From NCBI GenBank assembly GCA_021793155.1, contig JAJYTF010000002.1:64392-128391 (forward strand): a stretch of DNA of 64,000 nt, read 5' to 3'. This document shows, piece after piece, positions 45,897 to 55,318 of this stretch. Both the position numbers and the translations under genes were made by a program. The stretch comes from Pseudomonadota bacterium (lineage in GTDB: Bacteria; Pseudomonadota; Alphaproteobacteria; Rhodospirillales; Magnetospirillaceae). The notes under the pieces were generated by a model. That model was not told where the DNA came from, searched no databases, and saw only the letters and a program-made list of their open reading frames with translations. Position 1 is the first letter of the stretch. The number at the start of each line of letters is the position of its first letter.

Positions 45897-47333
45897 GTGC
45901 CGGCCACAGACCTGTCGAAATCGCCTGTCATCGTGTGGTTTCGCCGCGACCTTCGTGTCGCCGACAACCCCGCCTTGACCGAGGCGGTGGCGCGCGGTGG
46001 CCCGATCATTCCGCTTTATCTGCTGGAGGAGGATGCCCCGCGGCCCCTGGGCGGTGCGGCGCGGTGGTGGCTACATTATGCTCTGAAGTCCCTGTGCCGT
46101 GAGCTGTCGCAACTGGGCGGTCAACTGGTCCTGCGGCGGGGCCGCGCCGTCGATGTCATTCCCCGACTTGCCGAAGAAAGCGGAGCCGGTGCCGTATTGT
46201 GGAACCGCCGGTACGACCCAAGCGAAGCCGCCGTCGACGCGGCCGTCGCCTCCGCCCTGGCCATCAGGCAAATTGAAGTCAGGGACTTCAACGGCTCCCT
46301 GTTGTTCGATCCCGACACAATACGCAACCGACAGGGCCAACCCTTCCAGATTTTCACTCCTTTCTGGCGGTTCTGCCTGTCGCTGGGGGAACCGCCCCGG
46401 CCGCTGCCCCGGCCCCTCGCTCTCTCCGCCCATCCACCGCTCCGGTCCGAGGCCCTGGCCGACTGGCCGCTTCAGCCCCGCTTTCCCGACTGGAGCGCCG
46501 GGCTTTGCGCCACCTGGACACCGGGCGAGGACGCGGCCACCGCCCGTCTGTCCGATTTCGTCGATGAGGGGTTGGCGCGCTATACGCAACGCCGCGACCT
46601 CCCCGACCAGGACGGCACGTCACGCCTTTCGCCGCACCTTGCGTTCGGCGAGATCAGTCCGCGCCAGGTCTGGCATGCCGCCTGCGCTGCGGGAGCCCTT
46701 CCCGCCGAGGGGTATCTGCGTGAATTGGGCTGGCGCGATTTCTGCCACCACACCCTCTATCACTTCCCGACCTTACCCGAAGAGCCATTGCGCAAAGAGT
46801 TCCAGGACTTCCCCTGGGCGGCCAATGACGCCCACTGGAATGCCTTCATTGCCGGCCGCACAGGCTATCCCATCGTCGACGCGGGGATGCGTGCGCTGTG
46901 GGAGACTGGATGGCTGCACAACCGGCTGCGGATGATCGTGGCCTCCTTCCTGGTGAAGGATCTGCTGATCCCCTGGCAGCGGGGACAAGAGTGGTTCCGC
47001 GACACCCTGGTCGATGCCGACGTCGCCAGCAACGCCGGCGGCTGGCAATGGGTGGCCGGCTGCGGTATCGAGTCCGCCCCCTATTTCCGCATATTCAATC
47101 CCGTCATCCAGGGGGAAAAGTACGACCCTCGGGGCCGCTACGTGCGCCGCTGGGTGCCGGAACTGGCACGCCTTCCCGACCTTTACATCCACCAGCCCTG
47201 GGTGGCACCGCCCGAAATCCTTGCCGGCGCGGGGATCGCCCTTGGCCGTGACTATCCGCCTCCGATCATCGACCATGCGGTCGCCCGGCGCCGGGCCTTG
47301 CTGGCCTATGAACGGATCCGCGGCGCGGCCTAA
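45897..47333 (+). CDS. phrB: Deoxyribodipyrimidine photolyase
   Basis: 478 residues. VWFRRDLRVADNPAL is the N-terminal photolyase domain. WRDFCHHTLYHFP, AGRTGYPIVDAGMRALWETGWLHNRLRMIVASFLVKDLL and WQWVAGCGIESAPYFRIFNPVIQGEKYDP form the FAD-binding and substrate domain. It repairs cyclobutane pyrimidine dimers with light. Starts with GTG, with a GGGG-containing weak site upstream. The stop overlaps the next, convergent gene by four bases. Confidence 0.95.
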   Translation: MPATDLSKSPVIVWFRRDLRVADNPALTEAVARGGPIIPLYLLEEDAPRPLGGAARWWLHYALKSLCRELSQLGGQLVLRRGRAVDVIPRLAEESGAGAVLWNRRYDPSEAAVDAAVASALAIRQIEVRDFNGSLLFDPDTIRNRQGQPFQIFTPFWRFCLSLGEPPRPLPRPLALSAHPPLRSEALADWPLQPRFPDWSAGLCATWTPGEDAATARLSDFVDEGLARYTQRRDLPDQDGTSRLSPHLAFGEISPRQVWHAACAAGALPAEGYLRELGWRDFCHHTLYHFPTLPEEPLRKEFQDFPWAANDAHWNAFIAGRTGYPIVDAGMRALWETGWLHNRLRMIVASFLVKDLLIPWQRGQEWFRDTLVDADVASNAGGWQWVAGCGIESAPYFRIFNPVIQGEKYDPRGRYVRRWVPELARLPDLYIHQPWVAPPEILAGAGIALGRDYPPPIIDHAVARRRALLAYERIRGAA

Positions 47334-47770
47334 CCTGCCCGCATACGGCGTTTGCGGAAGAAGCGGAAGACCGGGCCGATGACGCGGAACCGCTCGTACA
47401 TGTACTGCCCTGCGTCCCAGTAGTCGAACTGCTCGACCACCCTCCCCTGCGCATCGAAATGCAACGTGGTGACGGCATCGACGATCCACGGGTGGCCCTT
47501 GCCGAGCAGCCGGGGGCGGCAGGTGAAATGCCACCGCAGAAAACAGACGTCCTCGGCGCAGGCACAATGGGTCACAATGAAACGCGGAGCATCGACGATA
47601 TCGAACAGGCCGGCATAGACGCGCTTTACATTCTCGATGCCACGGACATCGTGGATGGGATCACGAAAACGAATATTGGGGGCGACCAGTCTCGACAGCG
47701 CCGAAAGGCTGGAGGGCGAGAGAGTCTCGAGAAACTCCTTGAACGCACGGCAACGGTGGTGAGTTTCCAT
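47330..47770 (-). CDS. NTF2-like (SnoaL-type) protein
   Basis: 146 residues. A cone-shaped alpha+beta barrel is suggested by IRFRDPIHDVRGIENVKRVYAGLF, then DVCFLRWHFTCRPRLLGKGHPWIVDAVTTLHFDAQGRVVEQFDYWD. This fold serves both enzymes and binding proteins; a ligand cannot be assigned. It shares a four-base stop overlap with the photolyase. Some photolyase operons in bacteria encode such proteins (inference). Confidence 0.8.
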   Translation of the reverse strand: METHHRCRAFKEFLETLSPSSLSALSRLVAPNIRFRDPIHDVRGIENVKRVYAGLFDIVDAPRFIVTHCACAEDVCFLRWHFTCRPRLLGKGHPWIVDAVTTLHFDAQGRVVEQFDYWDAGQYMYERFRVIGPVFRFFRKRRMRAG

Positions 47771-47963
47771 ACCCGTATTATACCCGGACCGTCGGTCCTC
47801 CTAAAGAGATTGGGCGACATGCTGCGGTTACCAGAGTGGTAGGCCTCCGCCGCGCCATCTCCCTCCTTGTGGCGGCGGCGGTACTCCGCAAGGCGAATGG
47901 ACGCAGCGACGAAAGGATCGCTACGCTTTCTTGAGCGGAAAAGGCGGAACCGGGGAAGGGACC

Positions 47964-48362
47964 ATGTCGCTAGGCGAATGGGACGGACTGGCTCCGGCGG
48001 CGGCGGTCATCGGGCTGATGATTCTGGCCCTCTGGCCGGACCGGCCGGCACCGGTCAGTTACAACGGCACCGGCTGGATGGAGGCCTTGGAAGACACTTC
48101 GGCGGGCCAAGCCGTCTCGTGGCGCGACCCGGCCTCCGGACGAAGCGGGACGCTGATCCCCGCCGGCATCTTTCGAGCATCAAACGGCCTCTGGTGCCGG
48201 CGCTACTCGATCAGTCTGGAGGACAAAAGCGAGCACCCGGCCGCCAACCGGGTTGCCTGCCGGATGGCCCAGGGCGGTTGGCGCGAACAACCGACGGGCC
48301 AGATGCGCCAAGCCGCACACCTGCCGAGACGGGTCGAACAGCTGGCCACCGGCCCGCTGTGA
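47964..48362 (+). CDS. Surface-antigen-domain protein (RT0821/Lpp0805-like)
   Basis: 132 residues. A hydrophobic start (LAPAAAVIGLMILALWP) suggests a signal anchor. The second part, VSWRDPASGRSGTLIPAG, GLWCRRYSISLED and RVACRMAQGGWRE, has the W-x-NPxSG..G and Cys/Arg pattern of rickettsial-type surface antigens. It likely sits in the periplasm or outer membrane. GGGAAGGG precedes the start. It converges on the large coiled-coil gene. Confidence 0.65.
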   Translation: MSLGEWDGLAPAAAVIGLMILALWPDRPAPVSYNGTGWMEALEDTSAGQAVSWRDPASGRSGTLIPAGIFRASNGLWCRRYSISLEDKSEHPAANRVACRMAQGGWREQPTGQMRQAAHLPRRVEQLATGPL

Positions 48363-48364
48363 TC

Positions 48365-51229
48365 CTATTCCAGCCGGCCCAGGGCCCGCGCCAGCACCAG
48401 ATACAGTTTCCCGACCTCGGCGCTGGTGAACGTTCCGGTGAGGACGTCGGCCCGGTCAGCGGCGCGCGCTTGATTGAGCAGGGTTTCGAACTCCGCCAGG
48501 TAGCGGTTGACGTAATCGCGGAACTGGCCGTCGTCCTCGTAGCGCGTGCGGATGGCTGCAATCTGGCCGCGGTCGAGGTTCTTCAGGATTTTGCGCAAGA
48601 ACACCGACTGGTCGCCGGAATGGAACTCCCGCCAGGTCTTGTCGTCCACCCCGGACTGGAACACCCGGCTGATGTCCACCGACAGGGACTGCAGCTTTTC
48701 CACCAGATAGGCCGCCGTCTGCAGGAAATTCTCGACGCTGACGCTGCTGCGCTGCTGCTCCAACTGCTGGGCCCGCTGCTCCGCCTCGCGCGAGGCGGAG
48801 ACTAGCACCTCCGCCTGGCGGCCGAACGCCTGCACCAGGGTCTCGGCATGCTGTGACAGCCGCTCGCCGGTGAGCCCCAAATCGGTCGATTTCTGCCGCA
48901 GCATCTCGAACACGCTTTCCAGCTGCTGTCCGGTCTGCTCGGTGGTGCTCGACAGCTCCAGCGATTGACGCCGCAGACTTTCGCCCGCCCCCCGAACCTG
49001 GGCGCTGATACGGTCGGCCGATGTCGCCAAGTCGCGGATCCCGCTTTTCAGCTGGTCGGCGGTGGTCACCACCTGGGCAGTCGTCTTGCTTGCCGTCTCT
49101 TCGAATTCGCGCGACACCTGGCGCAAGCCGTCGCCCGAGGCGCGAGCCTGCAATTGCGCCTGCTGGACCGTGTCACCCAATTCGACCGCATTCTGCCGGA
49201 GTTGCTGACCGAAGGCTTTGAGGAGGTCCGACGACGTTTCGGCGATACGCGACAGTTCCGCCGCCTCGCCGGACAGGAGTTGGCCAACCCCGGCCACCCC
49301 GGCTTCCGCCTGCTGTGCCGCGCCCGTCACCACGTCGGATTGGCGCCGTACATCCTCGCCGACGGCCCGCAGCCGCGCTCCGGCCTGCTCGGCCGCAAGG
49401 GCCAGTTGGCCGCCCCGCTCGCCGAAGGCGTCGGATACCAACTGAATATCCTCGATGGCCCGTTGCGAGGCCATGCTGACATCCTGGCTGCGCAGGCGCA
49501 GGACTTCGCCGGCGGACTGCAGTTCGGCGCTGACGCGGCTCGATATGGCCACAAGGTCGTTGACGTTCTGCCGCAGGATGTCGGCGATGCCCTTGACCCG
49601 CGCCATGATCTGCTCGGAGGTGGAATGCAGATGGCGCGACTGCTGGCCCAGCGTCGCTTCGCTGAGCTTCGACTGGGTCGATACCAGATTGGCGATGTCG
49701 GCCAGTTCGTCGGCCTGCTTGCGCAGGCTGTTGCGGATCGATTCGGCCTGCGCCGCGGCCCGCTCTGAGCCGCGGTTCAGTTCGTCGACATGCTGGCGCA
49801 ACGCCTCGAACAATTCGCGTGCGCGGACATTCATCTGGTCGGATGCGGCGGCCAGCGCGCGGCTGTGGCCGGCGAAGCCCTCTCCCACTTCCCGGACGCG
49901 CGTCATGGCGCGTTCCGCCGCGCTCTCCACCTCGTCGCGGCGCTGCAGGAACACCTCGCCCACGGTCCCCATCTGCTGGCTGGCGTCGTCCGCGGCGGAA
50001 CGCAGCGACTCGGCATGCCGATTCATCAGTTCGCTCAGTTCGCGGAAATGCGTCATCGCCTGATCCGAGGCCGAGGACAGCTCCCGCGTCTGCACCCCCA
50101 GTCCCTCCTCGACGATCTTCACCCGGGCCAGCACGCGCTCGGTGATCTGGTCCAGTCCTGCGGCCTGGTTTTCCAACGAGACGGTGATTCGCTGGGTCTG
50201 TTCAGCCAGCCGTCCCGAGGCGTTGGCCAAGTCGGCATTCTGGCGGGTGAACAGGGCGTCGAGCGAGGCGATGCGGCTTTGCAGTTCCGACGTGACTTCA
50301 CCGGCGCGGGCCGACGCCTTGTCCGAAGTGCCCAGGATCAAATCCGCCTGTGCCGCCACGATACGTGCCAGTTCCTCAACGCGGCTTCCGGCGGCGCCGA
50401 CCGCCTTGCCCAAACTGTCCGCCGCGTGCTGGATCTGCAGGTTGGCCTCGTCCGCCTGTCCAGACGCCTTGGCCGACGCCTCTTCCAGGCGCGCCACCTG
50501 ATCGCCCATGGTGATGCCGAAATCTTTCGCCCGGGCCACGGCTTCGTCGGTAGCCCCGATCAGATCCTGCGTCACGCCGCGCACCTCGACGACCCGCGCG
50601 ACCGCACTGTCGGTGCATCGGGACAGCGTCTCCACTTCGGTCCGGAGGCTTTCCACTACGCGCAGCGTGTCGGCGCTGAAGCGTTCGGCCAGCGAGCCCA
50701 TGGCCTCGGCCTGGCGCGCCAGCTGCTGGCCCGCCGCTTCGGCCTTCGCCGCCGCGCTCTCCGAGGAAGCGGCAAGATCAGCCGCCTGGCGGCGCAAGGA
50801 TTCGCCGATGGCGGCGACGCGCTGCTCGGCCCCGTCGGTGGGATAGACCAGCCGATCCAGATAGCGGCGGAGTTGCGCCGCTTCATGTTTCATTACGGCG
50901 CCACGATCGAGAAAGGCGACGACCAGCCACAGGATCGCCAGGGGCAGGATGGCGGCACCGACCAGGCCGCCGAACTCGGATGGCTGCAATTCGAGCAGAT
51001 TGCCCCAACCCACCGCCCTGTCGATGTAGCTGTAGCATACAACGAGCCAAGCCAGACTGCCCACCGAGGCACAACCGTAGATAAGGCGCATGCGCCATTG
51101 GACGGCTTCACCCCCGATGTCTTCCTCCCAGCCCACCGCCCGCACTGCAGGTGGGCGCGGCACCTCGTGCGGTATCTCGAGTAGAGCCGCATCATCAGGC
51201 AGGACGGCAGTATGCTCTTCGTCAGCCAT
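48365..51229 (-). CDS. Large membrane-anchored coiled-coil protein
   Basis: 954 residues. Two membrane segments (about 49-69 and 88-108), then roughly 700 residues of nearly continuous heptad coiled coil made of diverged units: about 42-residue repeats with Q-A-x-x-L patterns (EASAKASGQADEANLQIQHAADSLGK, then ITERVLARVKIVEEGLG). A globular C-terminus of about 120 residues (VFQSGVDDKTWREFHSGD.. RALGRLE) looks conserved. It resembles methyl-accepting and apolipoprotein-type coils but lacks the MCP hairpin tip and any signal input domain. It may be a cell-cycle, polar or mechanical scaffold; function unknown. The 3' end is two bases from the neighbour. Confidence 0.75.
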   Translation of the reverse strand: MADEEHTAVLPDDAALLEIPHEVPRPPAVRAVGWEEDIGGEAVQWRMRLIYGCASVGSLAWLVVCYSYIDRAVGWGNLLELQPSEFGGLVGAAILPLAILWLVVAFLDRGAVMKHEAAQLRRYLDRLVYPTDGAEQRVAAIGESLRRQAADLAASSESAAAKAEAAGQQLARQAEAMGSLAERFSADTLRVVESLRTEVETLSRCTDSAVARVVEVRGVTQDLIGATDEAVARAKDFGITMGDQVARLEEASAKASGQADEANLQIQHAADSLGKAVGAAGSRVEELARIVAAQADLILGTSDKASARAGEVTSELQSRIASLDALFTRQNADLANASGRLAEQTQRITVSLENQAAGLDQITERVLARVKIVEEGLGVQTRELSSASDQAMTHFRELSELMNRHAESLRSAADDASQQMGTVGEVFLQRRDEVESAAERAMTRVREVGEGFAGHSRALAAASDQMNVRARELFEALRQHVDELNRGSERAAAQAESIRNSLRKQADELADIANLVSTQSKLSEATLGQQSRHLHSTSEQIMARVKGIADILRQNVNDLVAISSRVSAELQSAGEVLRLRSQDVSMASQRAIEDIQLVSDAFGERGGQLALAAEQAGARLRAVGEDVRRQSDVVTGAAQQAEAGVAGVGQLLSGEAAELSRIAETSSDLLKAFGQQLRQNAVELGDTVQQAQLQARASGDGLRQVSREFEETASKTTAQVVTTADQLKSGIRDLATSADRISAQVRGAGESLRRQSLELSSTTEQTGQQLESVFEMLRQKSTDLGLTGERLSQHAETLVQAFGRQAEVLVSASREAEQRAQQLEQQRSSVSVENFLQTAAYLVEKLQSLSVDISRVFQSGVDDKTWREFHSGDQSVFLRKILKNLDRGQIAAIRTRYEDDGQFRDYVNRYLAEFETLLNQARAADRADVLTGTFTSAEVGKLYLVLARALGRLE

Positions 51230-51314
51230 TGCATATCCGATCAGGCTAGGTTCCCCATGCGACGTTGCCACAAAGGGCGCATAGGTCAATGGCTTTCTGA
51301 TCGGATTGCCTAAC

Positions 51315-51596
51315 TCATCCGGCTTTCCTCGGCAGGGGTTCGGGCAGGGTTGCGGCCAGCGACAGCCATGGCTGCCAGAGGCCCTCCCACATCCCGGCCC
51401 ACAATGCCAGCGATTCGCTTGCCAGCCAGAAAGCGAGTGCAACCTGAGGATGAGAAAGCCATCGCCCCACCGCCTCGAATGTCGGCGTCGCCCTCAGGCG
51501 GATGTCGAGGATCTCGGCCTGCTCGGGCGCAAGCGACCAACGGGTGATCTCGACGTCGAGCCCAGGCAAATGCGTCGTCCAGGTCGTTTCTTCCAT
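51315..51596 (-). CDS. Small hypothetical protein, 93 residues
   Basis: MEETTWTTHLPGLDVEITRWSL, with a hydrophobic middle rich in Trp (AFWLASESLALWAGMWEGLWQPWLSLA) that could be a membrane segment. CGAGGC precedes the start. No family recognised. It lies just upstream of the large coiled-coil gene on the same strand, so it may be in its transcript. Confidence 0.5.
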   Translation of the reverse strand: MEETTWTTHLPGLDVEITRWSLAPEQAEILDIRLRATPTFEAVGRWLSHPQVALAFWLASESLALWAGMWEGLWQPWLSLAATLPEPLPRKAG

Positions 51597-51687
51597 GGAT
51601 GCCTCGTGCCTTGGGAAAAACCGTAATGATGCCCGGAATCACCGTGGATGGCCACATCCCGCAAGAGGATCGGTCGGCGGGAAGCGC

Positions 51688-53892
51688 TCAGCGGACGGCG
51701 ACCGGCCATTGATATTCGTCGAGGAACGCCCGGAATTCGTCCGCGGGCAGTGGCGGCCGGAAATGGAAGCCCTGCACCAGGTCGCACTCCACCGATTGCA
51801 GGAAGGCAAGTTGTTCGGGAGTCTCGACGCCTTCGGCGACCACCTGCATCCTAAGCCCGTGAGCCATCGAAACGATCGCCCGGACCAGCGCTGCGTCATC
51901 GGCATTGATGCTGACCTCGGAGACGAAGGAACGGTCGATCTTGACGATGTCCACCGGCAGGCGCCGCAAATAGCTGAGCGAGGAATAGCCGGTGCCGAAA
52001 TCGTCGATGGACAGCTGGATGCCCATGTCGCGGATCGACCGCAGCCAGGCCAGCATCTTGTCGCTCTCCTCGATGATGAAGCTTTCGGTGATCTCGAACT
52101 TCAGCAGGTGTGGCGGCAGGCCGGTGGATTGAAGCACATCCGTGGCGAACCGGGTGAAGCGGGCCAGGCCCAGCTTGGCCTGGCGGGTCGACAGATTGAC
52201 AGCGACGCTGACCGGGGGCCGGCCCGGCTTCTGCCAGGTAACGGCGTCGTTGCAGGCAGCATCAAGGACCCATTCGCCCAAAGTGCCGATCAGCCCGGTT
52301 TCCTCGGCGACCGGGATGAACTCGCCCGGCGCCACCAGGCCCAGCCTGGGATGCTGCCAGCGAACCAGCGCCTCGGCGCCTTCGACCCGCAGCGTGCCCG
52401 CCTCGAAGATGGGTTGATAATAGACCACCAGCTCGTCGCGCTCGATGGCGTGCCGTAGTTCGTTGCCCAGCGTGGCCAGGGTCTGTACCCGCTCGTTCAT
52501 GTCGCGGGTGAAGAAGGCGAAAGTATTGCGCCCGGTTTCCTTGGCCCGGTACATCGCCATGTCGGCATTGCGCAGCAAGGTGTCTTCGTCTGTGGCGTCG
52601 TCGGGGAAAATGGTGATGCCGATGCTGGCGCCGATGGCGAACTGACTGCCATCGAGCCAGAACGGCCGCGCCAGCGCGCCGATGACCTTTTCCGCCACTG
52701 TCGCGGCGGCGACGCTGGCGGCCCCTTTGGCCGTGTCGATGCGCTTCAGCACGATGGTGAATTCGTCGCCCCCCAGGCGCGATACCGTATCGTTGTCGCG
52801 CACACAGGCGGCCAGCCGGCGTCCGGCTTCCTGCAGCAGCAAGTCGCCGATCGAATGCCCCAGAGTGTCGTTGATCAGCTTGAAATGGTCCAGATCGACG
52901 AACATCAGCGCGAGCCCATGGCGGTCGCGGCGGGCATCGGCCACTGCCTGGCTCAGTCGGTCGAGGAACAGCGCCCGGTTGGGGAGGCCCGTCAGCCCAT
53001 CGTAGTTCGCCTGCCGCCAGATCTGCTCCTCATCGCGCTTGCGCTTGGTGATGTCGCTGAAGATCCCGACATAACGGCTCACCGAGCCATCGGCGTCCGA
53101 GATCACCGACACGGACAACCACTGGGGGTAGATTTCGCCGGTCTTGCGCCGGTTCCAGATCTCGCCCTGCCATTGCCTGGCGGTGCGCAACTGCTCCCAC
53201 ATTGCGGCGTAGAACTCGGTCTCGTGGCAACCCGACTGCAGGATCCGGGGGTTCCTGCCGATCACCTCGGCAGGGTCATACCCGGTGATGGCGCTGAAGG
53301 CGGGATTGACCGCGACGACGTTGTTCTCGGCATCGGTGACGATGATGCCTTCGGCCGAGGTGGCAAAGACAGTGCCGGCGAGCCGCTGGCTATCTTCCTC
53401 GCTGCGACGGCGCTCCTCGATCTCAACGCTCAAACGGCGATTGGCGTCTTCAATCAGGCCGAGGAAGTGCCGCAGTTCGGCGCGGCTGCGGTGCAGGTCG
53501 ATGAACACGCGCACTTTCGACAACAGGACGATTTCATTGATCGGCTTCTCGATATAGTCGACGGCGCCCGCGTCATATCCTTTGATACGGTGTACATCGT
53601 CCTTGTAGGCGGCGGTGACGAAGATCACCGGGACGTCGCGCGTCCGTTCCTCGCCACGCAACAACTGGGCCACCTCGTAACCGTCCATGTCCGGCATATG
53701 GACGTCGAGCAGGATCAGGGCGAAGTCGTGCTCCAACGTCAGCGCCAACGCCTCGTTGCCGGAACCGGCCGCGACGATCTCGGCATCGACCTTGGCCAGC
53801 AGCCGGCGCAAGGCCACCAGGTTTACCGGCAGGTCATCGACGATGAGAATTGTCGGACGTGGCAGGGTCGCGGCGGGAAGCACTGGCTTCAT
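51688..53892 (-). CDS. REC-PAS-GGDEF-EAL cyclic-di-GMP protein
   Basis: 734 residues: receiver (phospho-Asp near residue 63 in LLDVHMPDMDG), PAS (about 175-290), diguanylate cyclase with intact RLGGDEF (about 310-475) and phosphodiesterase with intact EALVRW and DDFGTGYSSL (about 485-730). Both catalytic signatures look active, so it could make or break c-di-GMP; which dominates is unknown. The ATGA overlap with the CheB gene puts it under control of the hybrid kinase. The frame stays open further upstream but that is CheB antisense frame overlap. Confidence 0.92.
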   Translation of the reverse strand: MKPVLPAATLPRPTILIVDDLPVNLVALRRLLAKVDAEIVAAGSGNEALALTLEHDFALILLDVHMPDMDGYEVAQLLRGEERTRDVPVIFVTAAYKDDVHRIKGYDAGAVDYIEKPINEIVLLSKVRVFIDLHRSRAELRHFLGLIEDANRRLSVEIEERRRSEEDSQRLAGTVFATSAEGIIVTDAENNVVAVNPAFSAITGYDPAEVIGRNPRILQSGCHETEFYAAMWEQLRTARQWQGEIWNRRKTGEIYPQWLSVSVISDADGSVSRYVGIFSDITKRKRDEEQIWRQANYDGLTGLPNRALFLDRLSQAVADARRDRHGLALMFVDLDHFKLINDTLGHSIGDLLLQEAGRRLAACVRDNDTVSRLGGDEFTIVLKRIDTAKGAASVAAATVAEKVIGALARPFWLDGSQFAIGASIGITIFPDDATDEDTLLRNADMAMYRAKETGRNTFAFFTRDMNERVQTLATLGNELRHAIERDELVVYYQPIFEAGTLRVEGAEALVRWQHPRLGLVAPGEFIPVAEETGLIGTLGEWVLDAACNDAVTWQKPGRPPVSVAVNLSTRQAKLGLARFTRFATDVLQSTGLPPHLLKFEITESFIIEESDKMLAWLRSIRDMGIQLSIDDFGTGYSSLSYLRRLPVDIVKIDRSFVSEVSINADDAALVRAIVSMAHGLRMQVVAEGVETPEQLAFLQSVECDLVQGFHFRPPLPADEFRAFLDEYQWPVAVR

Positions 53893-54488
53893 CGTCCGCC
53901 TCGGCGCGGTTGCGGCGGCGCCAGGGCCATCAACTGCCCCGCCAGTGCCGCCAGCGGCAATACGCAGTCGGCCAGGCCGGCGTCGATGGCCGAACGCGGC
54001 ATCGTATCGGCGAAGGCCTGTGTGGGATCCTGGACCAGGCAGTAACCGCCCATCTGCCGGATGGCCCGCAAGCCGGCGGTCCCATCGCTGTTGGCGCCCG
54101 TCAGCACCACGCCGATCAACCCACACCCCCAGGTATCGGCGGCGGACTGGAACAAGACGTCGATGGAGGGGCGGACGTTGCAGACCTTCTCGTCGACCGA
54201 CAGCGAAAAGGTCTCGTCTTCCTCGACCAACAGGTGGTAGCCCGGCGGCGCCACATAGACGTGCCCAGGCAAGGCTTTGGCTTTTTCCTCGGCTTCGGCA
54301 ACGGAAAGCCGGCAGACGCTTTCCAGCAATTCGGCCAGCAGGCTGCCGCCGTCCGGCGCCATGTGGGCGACCACCACGACGGGCAGCGGAAACTCCCGCG
54401 GCAGCGGCGCCAGCAGCTGCCGCAAGGCCTCGAGACCGCCGGCCGAGCAACCGACCGCCACGGCGCGGAAGCGAGTGGCGGCAGTCAT
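53889..54488 (-). CDS. Stand-alone CheB-type methylesterase
   Basis: 199 residues, catalytic domain only; no receiver domain. The triad is visible: Ser15 in GCSAGG, His42 in VAHMAP, Asp135 in GANSDGTAG. It would remove methyl groups from glutamates of a chemoreceptor or similar target. The start and stop both overlap neighbours by ATGA, so translation is coupled with CheR and GGDEF-EAL. Confidence 0.93.
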   Translation of the reverse strand: MTAATRFRAVAVGCSAGGLEALRQLLAPLPREFPLPVVVVAHMAPDGGSLLAELLESVCRLSVAEAEEKAKALPGHVYVAPPGYHLLVEEDETFSLSVDEKVCNVRPSIDVLFQSAADTWGCGLIGVVLTGANSDGTAGLRAIRQMGGYCLVQDPTQAFADTMPRSAIDAGLADCVLPLAALAGQLMALAPPQPRRGGR

Positions 54489-55318
54489 TGCACAGCCTCC
54501 CGCTTCTTGAAAATGCGATTGCCCCGGTCGATCACCCGGAACCGGTCGGCAAAATCGGTGAACTGCAGGCTTTCGCGGTTGCCAAGGCAAAGATATCCGC
54601 CGCGTACGAGGCAGTCGTGGAACAGCGACAGGACCCGGTTCTGCAGGCTGCGGTCGAAATAGATCAGCACGTTGCGGCAAAGCACCAGGTTGACTTCGCA
54701 GAACACCCCATCGGCCACCAGATTGTGGTGGGCAAAGACGATGCGCTCGCGGATCTCATCGTCGATCTTAGAGAAGTTGTATGCGGTATGGAAATAATTG
54801 GCGAGCGCAGCCTTGCCGCCGGCTTGCTGGTAGTTCTGCGAAAAGGCGGCCAGGTGGCGGGCCGGATAAATTCCCTCCTCGGCCTTGGCCAAGGCGACGT
54901 CGTTGATATCGGTGGCGTAGATCTGAGCCTTGTGCAGCAGGCCTTCCTCCTTCAACAGGATGGCCAGCGAATAGGGTTCCTCGCCGGTGGCGCAGCCGGG
55001 TTGCCAGACGCTGATGCGGGGAAAGCTGTCGAGAACCGGCAGTACATCGCGCCTCAAGGCCAGGAACACCTGGGGATCACGGAACATCTCGGTCACCGGG
55101 ACCGACAGATGGGCCAAGGCCTGCGCCAGGAAGTCCTGATCATGCAGTAGCCGCGGGATCAGTGCGGACAGCTCCCGGCAGCCTTGCGACTGCGCCAGGG
55201 CGAGTACCCGCCGCTTCATCGACGCCCTGGCGTAGTTGCGGAAGTCGTAACCATGGCGTAACGCCATGGCCTCGAAGAACAGCCGGATCTCGATGTCCTC
55301 GATTTCCGCGTCGGTCAT
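54485..55318 (-). CDS. CheR-type methyltransferase
   Basis: 277 residues. The N-terminal helical domain has SVPVTEMFRDP; SAM site is QPGCATGEEPYSLAI near residue 105; ATDIND and NLVLCRNVLIYFD complete the CheR fold. It methylates receptor glutamates. There is no receptor-tethering repeat. It overlaps the hybrid kinase and CheB genes by four bases each. Confidence 0.94.
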   Translation of the reverse strand: MTDAEIEDIEIRLFFEAMALRHGYDFRNYARASMKRRVLALAQSQGCRELSALIPRLLHDQDFLAQALAHLSVPVTEMFRDPQVFLALRRDVLPVLDSFPRISVWQPGCATGEEPYSLAILLKEEGLLHKAQIYATDINDVALAKAEEGIYPARHLAAFSQNYQQAGGKAALANYFHTAYNFSKIDDEIRERIVFAHHNLVADGVFCEVNLVLCRNVLIYFDRSLQNRVLSLFHDCLVRGGYLCLGNRESLQFTDFADRFRVIDRGNRIFKKREAVQ

